DNA of 64,000 nucleotides, from NCBI GenBank assembly GCA_032191485.1, contig JAVDOI010000009.1, positions 19,828,343-19,892,342 on the forward strand, in the 5' to 3' direction. Positions 36,320 to 48,144 of this stretch are shown here, piece by piece. Position 1 is the first letter of the stretch; each line of letters starts with the position of its first letter. The notes under the pieces were generated by a model. That model did not search any database. It had not been told where the DNA came from and saw only the letters and a program-made list of their open reading frames with translations. The stretch is from Leptoclinus maculatus. Taxonomy: Eukaryota; Chordata; Actinopteri; Perciformes; Stichaeidae. The position numbers and the translations under genes are program-made.

Positions 36320-37600
36320 GGTTTTATGTCACTTCTGCACTGTGCATCATCTTAACAAAGGATATTTAAAAATGCAATGCATTCAGATATATTAACAATT
36401 TACTGATACTTGCCTAACTGCTGACCTTGCACCAGCAAAGATGAGGTTCTAAAAGTCTCAATAAAACAAAAGGAGAGGAGTCATAAAGGAGAAAGGCCAA
36501 GCCAGCATTAACACTCAAAACAAATAATTTACCACATGAAATAATAACGTTTCAAGGAATCCAATTCAGATGTAAAAAAAAAAGGGAAAAGTTGCTAAGA
36601 AGTAGCAGAAGTAGTAAAAGAGTTTATCTGGAACTTTTTCAAAAACAAACCCAGATAGGATGTGGGAGGGTTGTGAAAGGAGAACATTTAAATCTGTCAG
36701 TCTGTGCCCAGAAGTGAATTCAGCAGGGAGTCTGGAGTCATTCCTGCCTATTAGACACTTTGACAGCTCACATCCAGTGAGGCCTTTCTCTGACAAACCA
36801 AATGAAAAATTCAAATTGCCAGTAAAGTGCATTCTGTATGTATTTCTCGTATGAGACAACAGTCTGAAGCAGATACTTCTCATCATTGTGTTTTCTCTGA
36901 ATGGATTGCAGACCATTTTACTCTAAAGGTAAAATCAATTGTAAGAATGGTAGCCCACTCATGGTCAGACCTAAATATGGTGAACACAGTTTGTTCATTT
37001 GTCTGGCCAACACTTTGGCATCTTGACACCGACGAACATGGCACCCTTCACTGTCTGAATGAAAGGCACCAGGACGTTTTTTCTGTCGACTGGGTTGAGC
37101 ATGTAATGTGTCAGCAAGTTCACCAGGAGGACAAATGTATGTCCTTTCACAGACCAATATTCAATTAATGTTGGGTAAGAGGTCAAACACCAAAGCATCA
37201 CGCAGATCTCTTGCTTTAAAAGATCCCCCTCACTACAGGCCAAAGGGGCTCACATATTGACACAGAGCGTAACCGCAATGTCCACCAATTTCATTGACAT
37301 AAGCATTCATTTAACAGAAGTGTTAGAAGGCCATACTTGGAAATGATGGCCCACAGCAGAGCACAAGAGCTCTAGTGTCCCCTTGTCAAAGTACTACCTT
37401 ACCACATAGCTGACAGAAAGACAGATGCCGGCTCACTGTGGCTTACTTCTCTTACATTTACATATTCAAACTTGAGTTTGTTAGCGCCATTAAAACTAGA
37501 TAATTCTGAACTCAGTAAGAGCCAGACATCTTACTATTAGTTGATAAAACACAATTCTGATTCGACCCAAAAGCTTTTATAATTGACAGTCATTTACCTT
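36320..37600. other. Unique DNA, no gene seen
   Basis: Open frames of 64-116 codons on both strands overlap and show no domain. No known repeat is recognised. Confidence 0.5.
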
Positions 37601-37624
37601 TTGTTGAGTAAGGTGGGGCCCTGA

Positions 37625-38640
37625 GGGGATTTCATAGTGGAGAGGTAGAGGGGAGCCAGGCTGTTGAGGGTCTGGGGTGATGTGACCACTTGAGTAGGCG
37701 GGCGGCAGTGTTCTCTACATTTTGGACTTTATTAAGGACTTTGTTTGTGGCACCATAGTGGAAACTGTTGCAGTTGTCAAGCCTGGATGTTACAAATGCT
37801 TGAATGAGCGTTTCTGCAGCAGAGAGTGATAGCGAGTGTCGGGCAATGTTACGGAGGTAGAAAACAGACGGTTTTGGTGATGTGGTTAACATGGGGCAGG
37901 AATGAGAGGGTGGGTTCAGGCATGACTCCAAAGTTTCAATTTTGGGTGGAGGTGCGACAATGGATCCATCGATATTGAGTGTGAAATCTTAAGTGGGACA
38001 GGTTAGGGCTAATGATTAAGATTAATTTTTGCAGTTGAGTTTCAGAAAGTTTCTTTGCATCCATGTTTTAATGTCCATTAGGCAAGTGGCAAAGGTAGAG
38101 TTCAGTATCGTCAGTATAGCAGTGAAACTAGAGCCCATTGTGGCGGAGGATCTGTCCAAGTTGTAGCATGTAGAGGATGAAGAGAATGGGACCAAACACC
38201 AAACCCTGGGGGACACCATGGGTAACAGGAACTTTTGTCAATTACTATTTATTGATGTTAGTCGGAGAGTAAGGACTGAAACTAGGAGAGGGCAGTGCAA
38301 GTAATACCAAGGGTGTATTTGAGGTGTGTGATGAGTGTGGAATGGTTAATAATGGCAAAGCATTGCAGAGTCAGGAAGGATTAGGATGCTGAAAATAACA
38401 GTAGGTAATTCATGACCTTGATCAGAGCAATCTCATTGCTATGTTTTGCATGGAAACCAGACTGAAAAGTGTCATGAAAGTCATTGGAGTCAGGGCGAGA
38501 TTTGAGCGGCAACGACTCTGTCCTGTACATTTGACAGGAAGGGCAGGTTGGAAATTGGCCGGTAGTTATTGGAGGAGTCGGGTTCAAGACCAGGTTTTTA
38601 TGGGGTATGGGGTTGACTGCGGAATCTAAGGAAACCGTTT
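37625..38640 (-). pseudogene. LINE reverse-transcriptase relic (L2/Rex/CR1-like)
   Basis: Reading the minus strand from high to low coordinates gives the expected order of a LINE polymerase. First, at about 38590-38390, come NYRPISNLP-like residues and then FQSGFHAKHSNEIALIKV. Next, at 38219-38020, come PRVWCLVPFSSSSTCYN (a frameshifted form of the PQGSVLGPLLFILYM block) and a CYTDDTELYL-like catalytic YADD region in another frame. Last, at 37860-37640, come FYLRNIARHSLSLSAAETL and FVTSRLDNCNSFHYGATN, the C-terminal block. Several frameshifts and stops separate these, and about a third of the domain is missing. It is a dead, 5'-truncated insertion. Confidence 0.85.
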
Positions 38641-38644
38641 CCTA

Positions 38645-40245
38645 CAAAAGTAATAGTAGTAAAATATTTTTATTTTAAGGCACGCAAAAATCTCATATAC
38701 CAAAACAGACACTTAATACATTAACACTAAAAAATAGACACGGAAAAAGGTTCTTGGGCTGAAAGTGAACAAATACACTCAACAACACATTTCTGAAGAG
38801 CACAAAACACTTCAGATCTCAGCTCTGTACGTCCTTGCAAAACTTGTGGGGAATAAGCCCCAAACTGACTGAATGTGAATTCCAATAAAGGCTAAATCTT
38901 TTTTTTCTCTATCTCTTTGTGTCTCTCTGTGTGTGTGTGTGTTTTGAAAGAGTGGCACCTTACGGTTTCAAAAATGATCATGACAGAAATCTGCACAAAC
39001 AAGCAAACAAGGAGGGCCACAAGTTGCCTGGTTTTAACAAGCACTCTTCACAATGTGCATCTGACAGAAATCTGTGTGTGTTGGCTTGTTCGTTATACCA
39101 TTTGCTGGGATTGTCATTACTTATTGATAGTGCTTCTGTTTAAAATGCAGCATCACAGCGGTAGGTGGCACAATACTGTCATAAACACACAGCCACACAC
39201 ACACACACATCTTTTCAGAGTTGGGTTAAAGGAAATCAGCAAGAGGCCATGCTTTCAGGCTCACTGTTCCTCTTTCCGTGCTCTTTCACTCTTTTCTGAC
39301 ATTCTCTTTCCCCTAATCTATATCATATTGTTTATTGTGCTGTCTTCATTCTCCCTGTTGTTGGTCTGTTTCAATAAAGTCAGGCTAAAAAAACTTAAAT
39401 GCAGGCTGAATTCAACCTTGGTGTTCTATTGGGAGATGCACTGACTAAAAACCAAGTAAGAGTTGTAGAGCTATGAGTAAGGAATAGTCAGCTAGCCGCC
39501 ATGTTAATTTATGCAGTGTAAAATGGCATAGGCTTCAGTTAGTGGTGACTAGAGCTGCAGGACAAAAATGGGATGACACGATTTCTGAATTACTCAACCA
39601 GCACTTCTATATTTGATTCTTCAAAAATGTAATGTTTTTACATCTGCGATATATCTGCTTCATGCTAATATTGGCCGATTCAATCTCTTGACCGATAAAT
39701 CGGTTGGGCTCTATTCACATACGTACAATCATCAAGCTATGCAGCCTACACATGCACAGGTGTTTACTAACATTGTCAGAACATTTCATCCATTCCAGAG
39801 CAATCTAATCAAATCAGTCCCAAAATCAGTCATCGCCTTGTATAAATTCATTAGACTACAAATTGATATTCCATTTGTTACTGTTTATTGATTCTAATGA
39901 TGGAAAATATGACCCATCTAGAAACACATCTTTGCAGCCGTTGTGTTCATGTTACACTGACAATGGAATGTTGACCATCCCTCCTGGTGTGTATCCAGAT
40001 AACCATCATGGTGTATTGCCTGTTTTTACATTATACTCTCTCCAGGAAAGCCTCTGATTTGTACTGTAATCCTCTACTTGGCATGGCAGGACAGGCTACC
40101 TGCTTCTGTGCCTTTGTGTGCGTGTCTGGTGGAGATTTATTGTTTCTCTGGTTGTATGTGTGAGAAGATTAGTTTCATTTTCATATGTATAAACACGTTT
40201 GGGATTTTTGCCCATGTTGTAGATGGAGAGATATCTCACTAGATA
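38645..40245. other. Mostly unique DNA; repeat-like patch at 39.55-39.72 kb
   Basis: Short GT (38923-38942) and CA (39190-39209) tracts are present. The stretch 39545-39715 contains GACTAGAGCTGCAGGAC and GACCGATAAATCGGTTGGG, resembling a common fish repeat of 'GATATATCGGTTGGGCTCTA' type, but it is diverged. The rest shows no gene. Confidence 0.4.
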
Positions 40246-40251
40246 AGTGAA

Positions 40252-40375
40252 AACTGCTGACCTGCTGGTGGCACAAGATACAAAGTCAAAGTAATTTAGA
40301 TTCATCATCTGGGGACCATGAATGTCTATGATGTTATGGCCATCCATCCAAGAACATTTTATTACATTTCAGTCA
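40252..40375 (+). repeat. Copy of the 'TCCAGACTGAAATATCTC' dispersed family
   Basis: CTGCTGGTGGCACAAGATAC, then GATTCATCATCTGGGGACCA, GAATGTCTATGATGTTATGG and CATTTCAGTC follow the same order as the copy at 55.2 kb (CTAGAGGAAAAGTCA, GATTCATCCTCTGG, TTTCAGTCTGG). It is a short, diverged copy in plus orientation. Confidence 0.6.
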
Positions 40376-40379
40376 AAAA

Positions 40380-41475
40380 AAAAGATCTCAAGCTTGTGTG
40401 GTGCTGGATGGATAGTTTTGGGATCAACATAGTCCTTGGTATTTATCCTCCTTAAATAGAAGGAACATGGAATTGAATTGAGGGATTTTCAAGGTGAGTC
40501 ATCAATGAGTGTCGGGGTTTAAATAGAAATGTTAGAAGGTTGGTCTGTCTCTATGTCCAACATTTTGAGGATGCTGTTGAGCACGATATTATGATGAATT
40601 TTAGTCAAATAGCCATTACATTTGGTACGGTAAGCATGATACAAAGTTATTCCTGTTTGTTTTGATGGAGGGAACTTTAGCGTCAGTCAATTTTCACTTG
40701 ACAAATACTCATGGCAACCTATTTAAAGAATGACTGTGGAATTTCCATTTTCAGTTAAGGTCCCTAAACAATGACCCCAATCTTTTTTGATCACCCCAGC
40801 TTTTTTCTCTTGTACCATTATCAGACCAGGTTGTATGCTTGTAAATAGAAAATATCGACATTCAAAGTCCGTGAGGGATTGCGCTCCCTAATCAAAGATA
40901 CTTGGCTTTCCTACAGATGCTAAAATGACAAAAGCACTTATAGTCGAACCAACATACCATCAGTTCAATTGGCTGATATTAGTCATTTGGTTCTAAACTG
41001 TTCACTTTTCACAGCGCTCTTGACAAGAGGCACTTTAATGAGGTCTGCACACACACACACACACTCACACATTTTTCTCAAATTAGTTTCAGGGTCTACA
41101 CTGGAGTGCTAAGCGTTAATCAACGCTTTGCCCTTGGAGGTGGTTTTTTTCTACTTCTATTTGGGGGGTTGCCATATTTTACATAAAGATTTTTAACATG
41201 TGACAATCACAGATGATTACAAGCTTGCTCTATCTTCAGCCTTTTATCTTCTTGGGTTTAAACAGCACAATATATTATGAGAAGCTACTCTGATGTCTAT
41301 GGCAAAAAAGTAATGATCTGCCAAACTATGATTCAAACACCAACGGAAACGTCAACAAAAATTCGGAGAAAAAGTCACAGTACAGGTGAGCCTGGGGTCT
41401 AGGTGTGAGAATCTCTGGGATTTGAGTTAATTTCAGTTTTGATTCTTTGTGTGTTACGATGCAATGCATGTCTTG
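40380..41475. other. Unique DNA with (CA)n and a 7-bp-arm palindrome
   Basis: CA repeats occupy 41046-41066. AAGCGTT-AATC-AACGCTT at 41111-41128 is a perfect inverted repeat with a GTTAATCAAC core similar to HNF1 or related homeodomain sites. No gene is seen. Confidence 0.45.
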
Positions 41476-41480
41476 AAATG

Positions 41481-41792
41481 GGCAGCTGTGCCTCAGGAGG
41501 TAGAGTGGGTCATCCATTCATCACAAGATTGGCAGTTCGATCCACGGCTCCTTTGCATGTTGAAGTGATCATGAGTTAAACACTTTTGAAGACCTTCTTG
41601 CTCAAGATTCAAGAAGAAACCAAATGATTTAGGATCCTACACATTTCCTAGCTGTATTAGACGCCAAACCCTTAGTTGCAAACTCTGCCACCATGTGTGT
41701 GATAATGAGCGGAGAGGGTGAGGCAAATTGGAAAGCCCTTTGTCAGGTATGGTTGAAAAGCGCTATATAAATGCAGTCCATTTAACATTTAC
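41481..41792 (+). mobile_element. tRNA-derived SINE
   Basis: The head GGCAGCTGTGCCTCAGGAGG continues through an A-box-like TAGAGTGGGTC and a B box GGCAGTTCGATCC (41531-41543), as in a tRNA-type polymerase III promoter. The tail GAAAAGCGCTATATAAATGC near 41757 is the typical 3' end of a widespread fish SINE. About 310 bp in total. It is not a tRNA gene: the cloverleaf stems are not conserved and no acceptor pairing is evident. A head-only copy in the opposite orientation lies at 51370-51487. Confidence 0.8.
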
Positions 41793-41859
41793 AAAAATCA
41801 ATTCAAATATACAGGCAAAATGGGATATAGGATCCAGGTCTAGGTCTGAGTCTGCCGCA

Positions 41860-42215
41860 GGGATCTGGAGGCATCGACATTAGATGCCTAATCTCAACCG
41901 GCTTTATTCAATGCATATGGGAAACACTCCTATCCAGGGATCCTCCTGAATGTCCAAACTCCTCAACTTATCTTTGAGGACGAGACCAGTTCCCCTTCAA
42001 AATGATTTTGGTCACAATACCAAAGCTCATGACCATAGGTGTGGGATGGACCATAGATTGACCATAGATTGACCATAACATTTAGAGATTCGCCATGACA
42101 TTCTGGCAGAAGTGAGGTCAACCGTATGTTCCACTTTTACCCTCACTTGTCAAAGCCCCCAAGATACTCCTTGACATGGGGTCACTCTCTACCATATCGG
42201 AGTGACCAGTTCACC
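41860..42215 (-). pseudogene. Second LINE relic (RTE-like C-terminal region)
   Basis: The minus strand shows LKDKLRSLDIQEDP, then IE-stop-SRLRL, and upstream a degraded version of a YGHELW motif (TCATGAGCTTTGG read in reverse at about 42025). These match the C-terminal part of a fish LINE polymerase with the order YGHELW ... LRDRVRSSDI ... IERSQLRW. Stops and frameshifts are frequent. A trimer of GACCATAGATT at 42049-42077 is inside it. Assignment to a clade is uncertain. Confidence 0.6.
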
Positions 42216-42219
42216 ATTT

Positions 42220-42890
42220 TCTAGCTGAAGTCTAAAAGAATCTATTAACAGCAATAGGGACATCTTCATTTAGCTACAACAGCATATGGCTGGATGATGC
42301 TTTACTGACCGCCACCACTGCTTGGAATGTCTATATCCTTTTGTGGAAAAAGAAGTTGGTCTATGTGTTCTGGATTGTCCGCCATGCTGTTACTATCTCC
42401 CCATTATCCCGTAACAACCCTAATACCACAGTTAGTTAATCACCCTTAACATATATCTATGGGAAAATCCATCGTCTTGCTTGTATGTAATGTATGGAAT
42501 TGCGATTCTTATTTGAATGTGTTATGTGTTATTTTCATTATTTTTGTATTAAATTGCCAATAAATACCCCATCCTCCGATTTCTGGACAAATCCATTTTT
42601 ATTGGTATGTTTTTGTTTGAGCCGCTTGCTGTCTGTTTTATTTGCCTGCTTATTCTTATTGGAAAGCCTATTTTTATGAGAACATGTGGCTGCTGGTTAA
42701 AATGATTAATTTCAGATGTGTGGCTCATGTAGCTCAAGCGCAAGTTCAGTCAGGTAGACACGCATGCATAATCTCTGTCTCTCCTCTCCTTGTGATTATT
42801 CTATCAGCTGATTGGGGGCGTGCACTTTTAAGTAACCAACCAGATTCTGCACACCGGTTCCTGAAGCCAATCATATCGTTGTTGTCAAAA
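42220..42890. other. AT-rich DNA, no gene seen
   Basis: No domain or repeat is recognised. The open frame at 42494-42679 is hydrophobic by composition only. Confidence 0.45.
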
Positions 42891-43190
42891 CTTTAAAAGT
42901 GTCCTCCTCTCTGCTGCTGTCAGTTGTCATTTCAGCGAAGCAGATGCGACCCTCCTCCACCCCAGTCACCTCCAGTCAGCATCACAGTTATGCTCCTGAT
43001 TCATCATCAGATGGCAGCACTCCTTTCACCACCACCACCACCAGTGTCTGGACTCCAGGGGGGATTAGGCCTGATGGACCTCAGTATCCCTACCCTCGGT
43101 GATAGTATTTCAGCATGGAGTTCAATCGCCAAAGACTTTGCACTTTTCATATTTGATGCATGTGTAATAAATTATTGTTAAATTTATAAA
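42890..43190 (+). other. Pyrimidine-rich, exon-like or LTR-like segment
   Basis: CTCCTCTCTGCTGCTGTCAG, a (CAC)n-type triplet run at 43029-43046 and a balanced composition end in AATAAATTATTG at about 43167, a usable polyadenylation signal. It is open in two frames (67 and 85 codons) with Ser/Pro/Thr-rich peptides. It could be a solo retroelement end or a processed fragment; I cannot tell which. Confidence 0.3.
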
Positions 43191-43960
43191 ACAAGTCTCT
43201 CCTGATTGAAATATGGCACAGATCAGATGTGAAAATATGTGGGTGTCATGAAGGAAATGTATTTTTATTTTTGAGATGTAATTTGGTCCATATTTCGAAT
43301 AGGAATCACATATCTACCACTGTGACTTTATTGTATAAATACAAAGACCGCACTTTCTTTCAAGTTTGTAATAAAAGAAGACACGATAGAATTGCCCCAA
43401 CATTGCCCTCCACCCGGGTTCAACAGCATGCATATAATACATATTTTATGTATATATATATATATCAAATGTGTGTGTGTTTATGTATATATTCCTTTTT
43501 TTTAACTAGGAAGTGAAGTGAGACCTAGCCAAGATTGGGTCACAGGACAATAACATCAAAACCCAATGGCAACAAAAGACATGAAAAAATGCATTACATC
43601 ATACACTGCACTAACATGGCAGCATTTTGGTCATGCGTTTGTTAGTTAATTGAAGCAACTGCAGCTCGCAATGACCACTTCCTTTGTCCTACGTTTTAAA
43701 TTATTTAAAGAGCTAACAGTTTAAAGTTCAAGCTTGGCCTGCATACCATTTGAGGTCCAAGAATGGAACAGGCTTGTTTTGCCAGCCTCTGTACTGAAAG
43801 AAGACCCTTAAGCTGAAGCCATTCGGGGACCTAAGATTATGACTGCTTTGCAAAATAAAGACTTCCAGCTTAAGCAAGTAGGAAATTTGTCTGAGATGAT
43901 CTTATACTCTAGACATTAAATGTACCAGTGGTGTAACCTACGCAAAGTGAAAGATGACCA
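43190..43960. other. AT-rich DNA, no gene seen
   Basis: A short (TA)n run lies at 43450-43464. No other feature is recognised. Confidence 0.5.
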
Positions 43961-43962
43961 TT

Positions 43963-44270
43963 ACATTACATTACATTAGTCATTTAGCAGACGCTTTTAT
44001 CCAAAGCGACTTACAATAAGTGTATTCAACATAGATATTCAAGACAACTACTAGTCACCAGAAGTCATAAGTGCATCTCCTTTTTTAACCTCAAGCATCT
44101 AAGAGCATAGCCCAGAGCCAACGTACAGTGCAGAAACAAACTAATACGAATACAATAAGTGGAAGGCTCAGGGTAGTACTTCTTGAAGAGGTGAGTTTTC
44201 AGCCTGCGCCGAAAGATGGGCAGCGACTCTGCTGTCCTGACGTCAGTGGGGAGTTCATTCCACCACTGCT
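43963..44270 (+). repeat. Teleost 'TTTAGCAGACGCTTTTATCC' repeat
   Basis: A (CATTA)n stretch is followed by the conserved core CATTTAGCAGACGCTTTTAT and CCAAAGCGACTTACAATAAG, then GAAGAGGTGAGTTTTCAGCC and GTGGGGAGTTCATTCCACCA. In this order they make a very frequent fish repeat. It directly abuts a LINE relic in antisense and may be the LINE's own 3' region, since on the minus strand it lies downstream of the polymerase fragment. Confidence 0.75.
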
Positions 44271-44329
44271 TTTGGTGCCACCAAAATCGATGTGAGTTAG
44301 GAAAAGCAACTAAGTGCTTTCTTTACGCC

Positions 44330-44740
44330 ATGGAAAAACAGGACTTAAGCCTGCACAGAAAACAGAATTTAATTTGGGTGTTAAAATCAGTCTGCAGATT
44401 AGAAAAGGTTTTCTCTGCAGAAGGGGCACAGGAATACATGATGGTGTCATCGGCAAAAAAATGGTACTTGCAAAAGCTGAACTTCTTACAAATGTTAAAC
44501 AATCTGAGAACAATAAGTCAAATAGCTATGGAACCACTTTGCATCCAATTCTGATACAAGATCTCGGTGAGTATCGACAGTATTGAAAGCCTTTGTGAGA
44601 TCTACAAACAGTGACACACATGTAAGTTTGTTATTCATAGATTCTTTTATGTCATCCATGACTTCAAAGTGGCTGGTATAGTGCTATGCCTTGATTGGAA
44701 ACCAGATTGCATGTTGTTTCAAATATTACATAGAGTCCAA
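44330..44740 (-). pseudogene. LINE reverse-transcriptase relic with FADDT catalytic motif
   Basis: On the minus strand, about 44700-44570 gives DDIKESMNNKLTCVSLFVDL followed by TKAFNTVDTHRDLVSELD, the first catalytic-Asp block of a LINE polymerase. About 44475-44420 gives KYHFFADDTIMYSCAPSAEK, which contains the YADD-type catalytic pair, then LQTDFN. Between them frames shift and a large part is missing. It is related to the L2/Rex group by motif spacing. With the relics at 37.6 and 41.9 kb it makes three minus-strand LINE fragments within 7 kb. Confidence 0.85.
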
Positions 44741-44744
44741 ATGG

Positions 44745-45120
44745 AATTTTAGTTGGGTAGCAATTAATGATTCCAGTATTGTAATGTAATCAAAGTGAGG
44801 TGAAAACAAACACTCAAAAAAGAATGATTCAAAACCAGTTGACAAGGCTCAAAGTTGAATGCAGACACACTAAATCTTGATTGTATGGCTGCATACATTT
44901 CTGGTTTATGCAAGTGTGATTTATTAATCCAGACTAAATTGGGGAATTACATTTTTTACTTGACCTATTCCTTAACTTTCATCTCGACCGGAGAAACAGT
45001 GTCAGTAATTTAGCACCTCAGACTCCGTTATTAATTTGTTTTCAGCAGCATCAATAATAACACTCGTTCTTTCTGAGGACAAACCATTTTTGTAAATTAT
45101 TTGAGGCTCAGTCATATTGC
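44745..45120. other. AT-rich DNA, no gene seen
   Basis: No element is recognised. Confidence 0.5.
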
Positions 45121-45785
45121 CTGATTGCAAATGAATCACAGTTTAATTTTTAGCGAAATCAGCTGAAGGCCACATGTTGGTCGGTTTTATCTTTTGTGAT
45201 GCTGACATTTCCTCTCCCCTAGTGTAGCCTGCTTTTTTAGCACCTGAGGTTGTGATGAATTACAGCTGCTGAGATGAGGCTTGGTTTCTGCAATGGTGCA
45301 GTGCTTTATTTCGTTGCCCTTTCTGATGCCATATTGAACATGAATTGAAGGCCGTTAGCATAAGAAAGGACCAATTAGCATTGAGGAGCAGGTGACCAAA
45401 CGACCCATCATCTCACCGTCACCTGTAATTTGGGTTTGGCTGGAAACTATCAGCAGTCAGTTCATATAGTATGGCAGATATGTTGTTGCCCTTGTCAATT
45501 AACTTTTAAGTCTTTTATTAAAAGCTTTTCTTTGATCTATCTTAATGCAATCTGATCATCCAGGTTAAATGTTAAATCACGGCGAATGCTGAGTCCCAAT
45601 AAGAAGTCTGGCTCTGATTCGAGCCACTGCTTTGAGAAATAACAGGGCCACTTTTGGCTGCACTCAAATAAAACACTTTGCTGATGAGTGGATTGGACAC
45701 CACCTGCTTCTGCTTGTCTGTAATTCAATTGGTCCTTCCTAATGGCATTTGTAGCTTGTTGTTTTTTATTCATTTCTAATTGCTT
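45120..45785. promoter_or_regulatory. Conserved-non-coding-element-like block
   Basis: A long, repeat-free stretch of balanced composition with many AATTA/ATTAGC/CAATTA cores (for example GACCAATTAGCATTGAGG near 45370 and TGTCAATTAACTTTTAAG near 45494). No frame is coding. The texture resembles vertebrate developmental enhancers, but no alignment is available. Confidence 0.3.
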
Positions 45786-45788
45786 AGT

Positions 45789-48122
45789 TAGGGCCCAAGC
45801 ACCAATGTAGTCGGAGCGGAGGACCTATTGTTATTCTAATGTTCATTATTATCGCGCGTGTTTCGTCGCAAAAAGGAGGTGCTTGGGATACTGGAAAACT
45901 TTTGAAATTTTGCACGCAAGCCAGAATTCGCGAAAATTGCAGTCTGATTGGGGTGTCCAGCTGCGGTATGAAATATTGGCTCGATAGTACCCCCTATTGA
46001 GTAGCCCCAACATTGGGTTTCACCTAGCTGTATGAAATTTGGTAGGTATGTGGAATGTGATGGGACGTACAAAAAATCCTCTTGGAATTTTTCACTAAAT
46101 CAAACAGGAAGTCGGACATTTTGAATTTTATGACGTTTTTCGACCATTTCAAGGAGCCCTACTTTAACGAACTCCTAGAGATTTCACCCGATTTACTTCA
46201 GATTTGGTCAGTATGCTCTTGAGACCTTGGCAGTGAAAAGTTACTCAAAGATCAAAAAGTTATCGTACTATGTATCCGTGGCGGCAAAAAAAAAAGTTGT
46301 AACTCGGCCGTACATTGAATAATCTGCTCAAAATCTCTCATATGTCATAACATCCTGACTCAGAACACATCTATATGACAATTTAGAATCATAGTAATAG
46401 CGCCACCTAGTGGCAACTGGAAGTTGTAAGTTTTGTACTTTGACATCCTGCTCCTCACAGATTAATCAGATCCCTCTCAAATGTTGTCAGAAAAGTCTTA
46501 AGACCTTGATAATGCTTCATTGTGACGATTGTAAGATGTTCAAGGGCGGCGACGTGGCGGCTCTGAGAATTTCAATCCTTCGCCATGAACGAATAAACTG
46601 ATGTAACTCGACTCCACATCATCAGATCTTTACCAGATTTCACATGTTTGATTAGACTCCAGGCCTGAAGACATCTGAAGGCCAATTTTGAATCATACTC
46701 ATAGCGCCACCTACTGGTAACAGGAAGTTAAAGTCTTTATACTTTGGATTGTTTCTCTTAGTAGGTAAATCGGATCAACATCAAATTAGTTCGACAAAAA
46801 TGTAAGAAGTTCATGAAGCTTTTGATGTTTCGTGAAAAACTAAGGTAATTTTGAGAGGCTAAAAATGCTCGAAACATAAGCAAACTTTTACACACATTTA
46901 AAGCACAAAATGTAGTTATATAATATGGTTTTATTGCTTCAGAGGGGCAAATCGGCTCAATAGTGCCCCCTACAAAATTGCGAAGAAGCAGCCCTCGCAT
47001 TTCACATAGATTTACAAAATTTGGTAGGCACATGTATCACATGTGGACTTAAAAGAACGTCTCTTGGAGCCATGCTCTAAACCCAACCAGAAGTCAGCCA
47101 TTTTGAATTTTTTATGAATTTCTAGTGTCGTTTTTGTCATTTCCAGGCTCTGTACTCTAACGAACTCGGCGACGCATTCTTCGCCATGAAAAACAAAGGT
47201 GTTTTTGAGGGGCTAAAAATGCTCAAAACATAATCAAACTTGTCACACACATTTAAAATCCTGAATGTAGTTATCTAATGTGATTTTAATGCTTCAGAGT
47301 GGCAAGTCGGCTCGATAGCGCCCCCTACAATATTTTGACGATGCAGCCCTCGCAGTACGTTTCACCTAGATGTATAACATTTGGTAAGTAGATGTATCAC
47401 ATGTAAAAAAGCTTGAGGTTTCATCGAACGGCATGGACGTGGTGTGGCGACCATTTTACATGGTTCCCCAGCATATATCAAACTGTTGTAACTCGACTGT
47501 ACTTTTTCAAAACTGTTCCAAACTTGACATGCTTGATGACTGTAATGGCTTTAGAACTTCTGCATGCCAATATTAGCTCATAGCATCACCTACTGGCAAC
47601 CATGGCTGTAAGCAGGATTCTATAATTACAGCGGTCCAAACACTGAACTTATTAAAGATTCGTGGGCACACCACCAGAAAATAAGACTTTTCTGATCTAA
47701 ATATGTGCAAAGTGAGATGTTTCGAGAAATGCCATTTTTCCTTGACTAATCCCGCTTTGAGTCCCTCAGCAATGATTGTCAGAGCTACCTGCACAAACAA
47801 ACAGTCGGTTTGGAGACCTGCATTTACTTTGACAGTCTGTTATGTTACACTAAAGCGCATTCACAAACAATCGTCTTTTTGTCAATCTTTACAGGCTTGC
47901 ATTTATGATTGTATTCGGAGATACACTCAAAACAATCAAGTCTTAAGACCTGGCAAAATGACCTGGCTACGCCGCTGGTGCCACAGGAAATACCGTCTAA
48001 CTCGTGCATGCAGTGTCTGATGATCACAGAACTGAATGGCCACATCAACCAGAAACCTGCCAGTACCCTCGACATGCGTGAGGATGCGAGGGCCCGATCA
48101 ATGCTGCTTGTAGCTTTAATTT
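45789..48122 (+). repeat. Large modular teleost repeat ('GGGCCC...AGCACC' family)
   Basis: The left end GGGCCCAAGCACC with GGAGGACCTATTGTTATTCT, and a probable right end GCGAGGGCCCGATCAATGCT-GCTTGTAGCTTTAATT near 48085-48122, bracket a diverged copy of an abundant fish repeat. Inside, two motifs recur. One is CTCGATAGTACCCCCT at 45981, with variants near 46958 and 47310. The other is ATAGCGCCACCTAGTGGCAA at 46398, with variants at 46701 and 47580. No transposase is visible, so it is probably non-autonomous; the section 47640-48080 is too diverged to trace with confidence. Confidence 0.65.
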
Positions 48123-48144
48123 GTTTTGTTTTTTTAACTGCCAG

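Noticed and set aside
41481..41560. A tRNA gene, because A-box and B-box-like motifs are present
   Set aside because: Stems do not pair as a cloverleaf and the sequence continues into a typical SINE body and tail.
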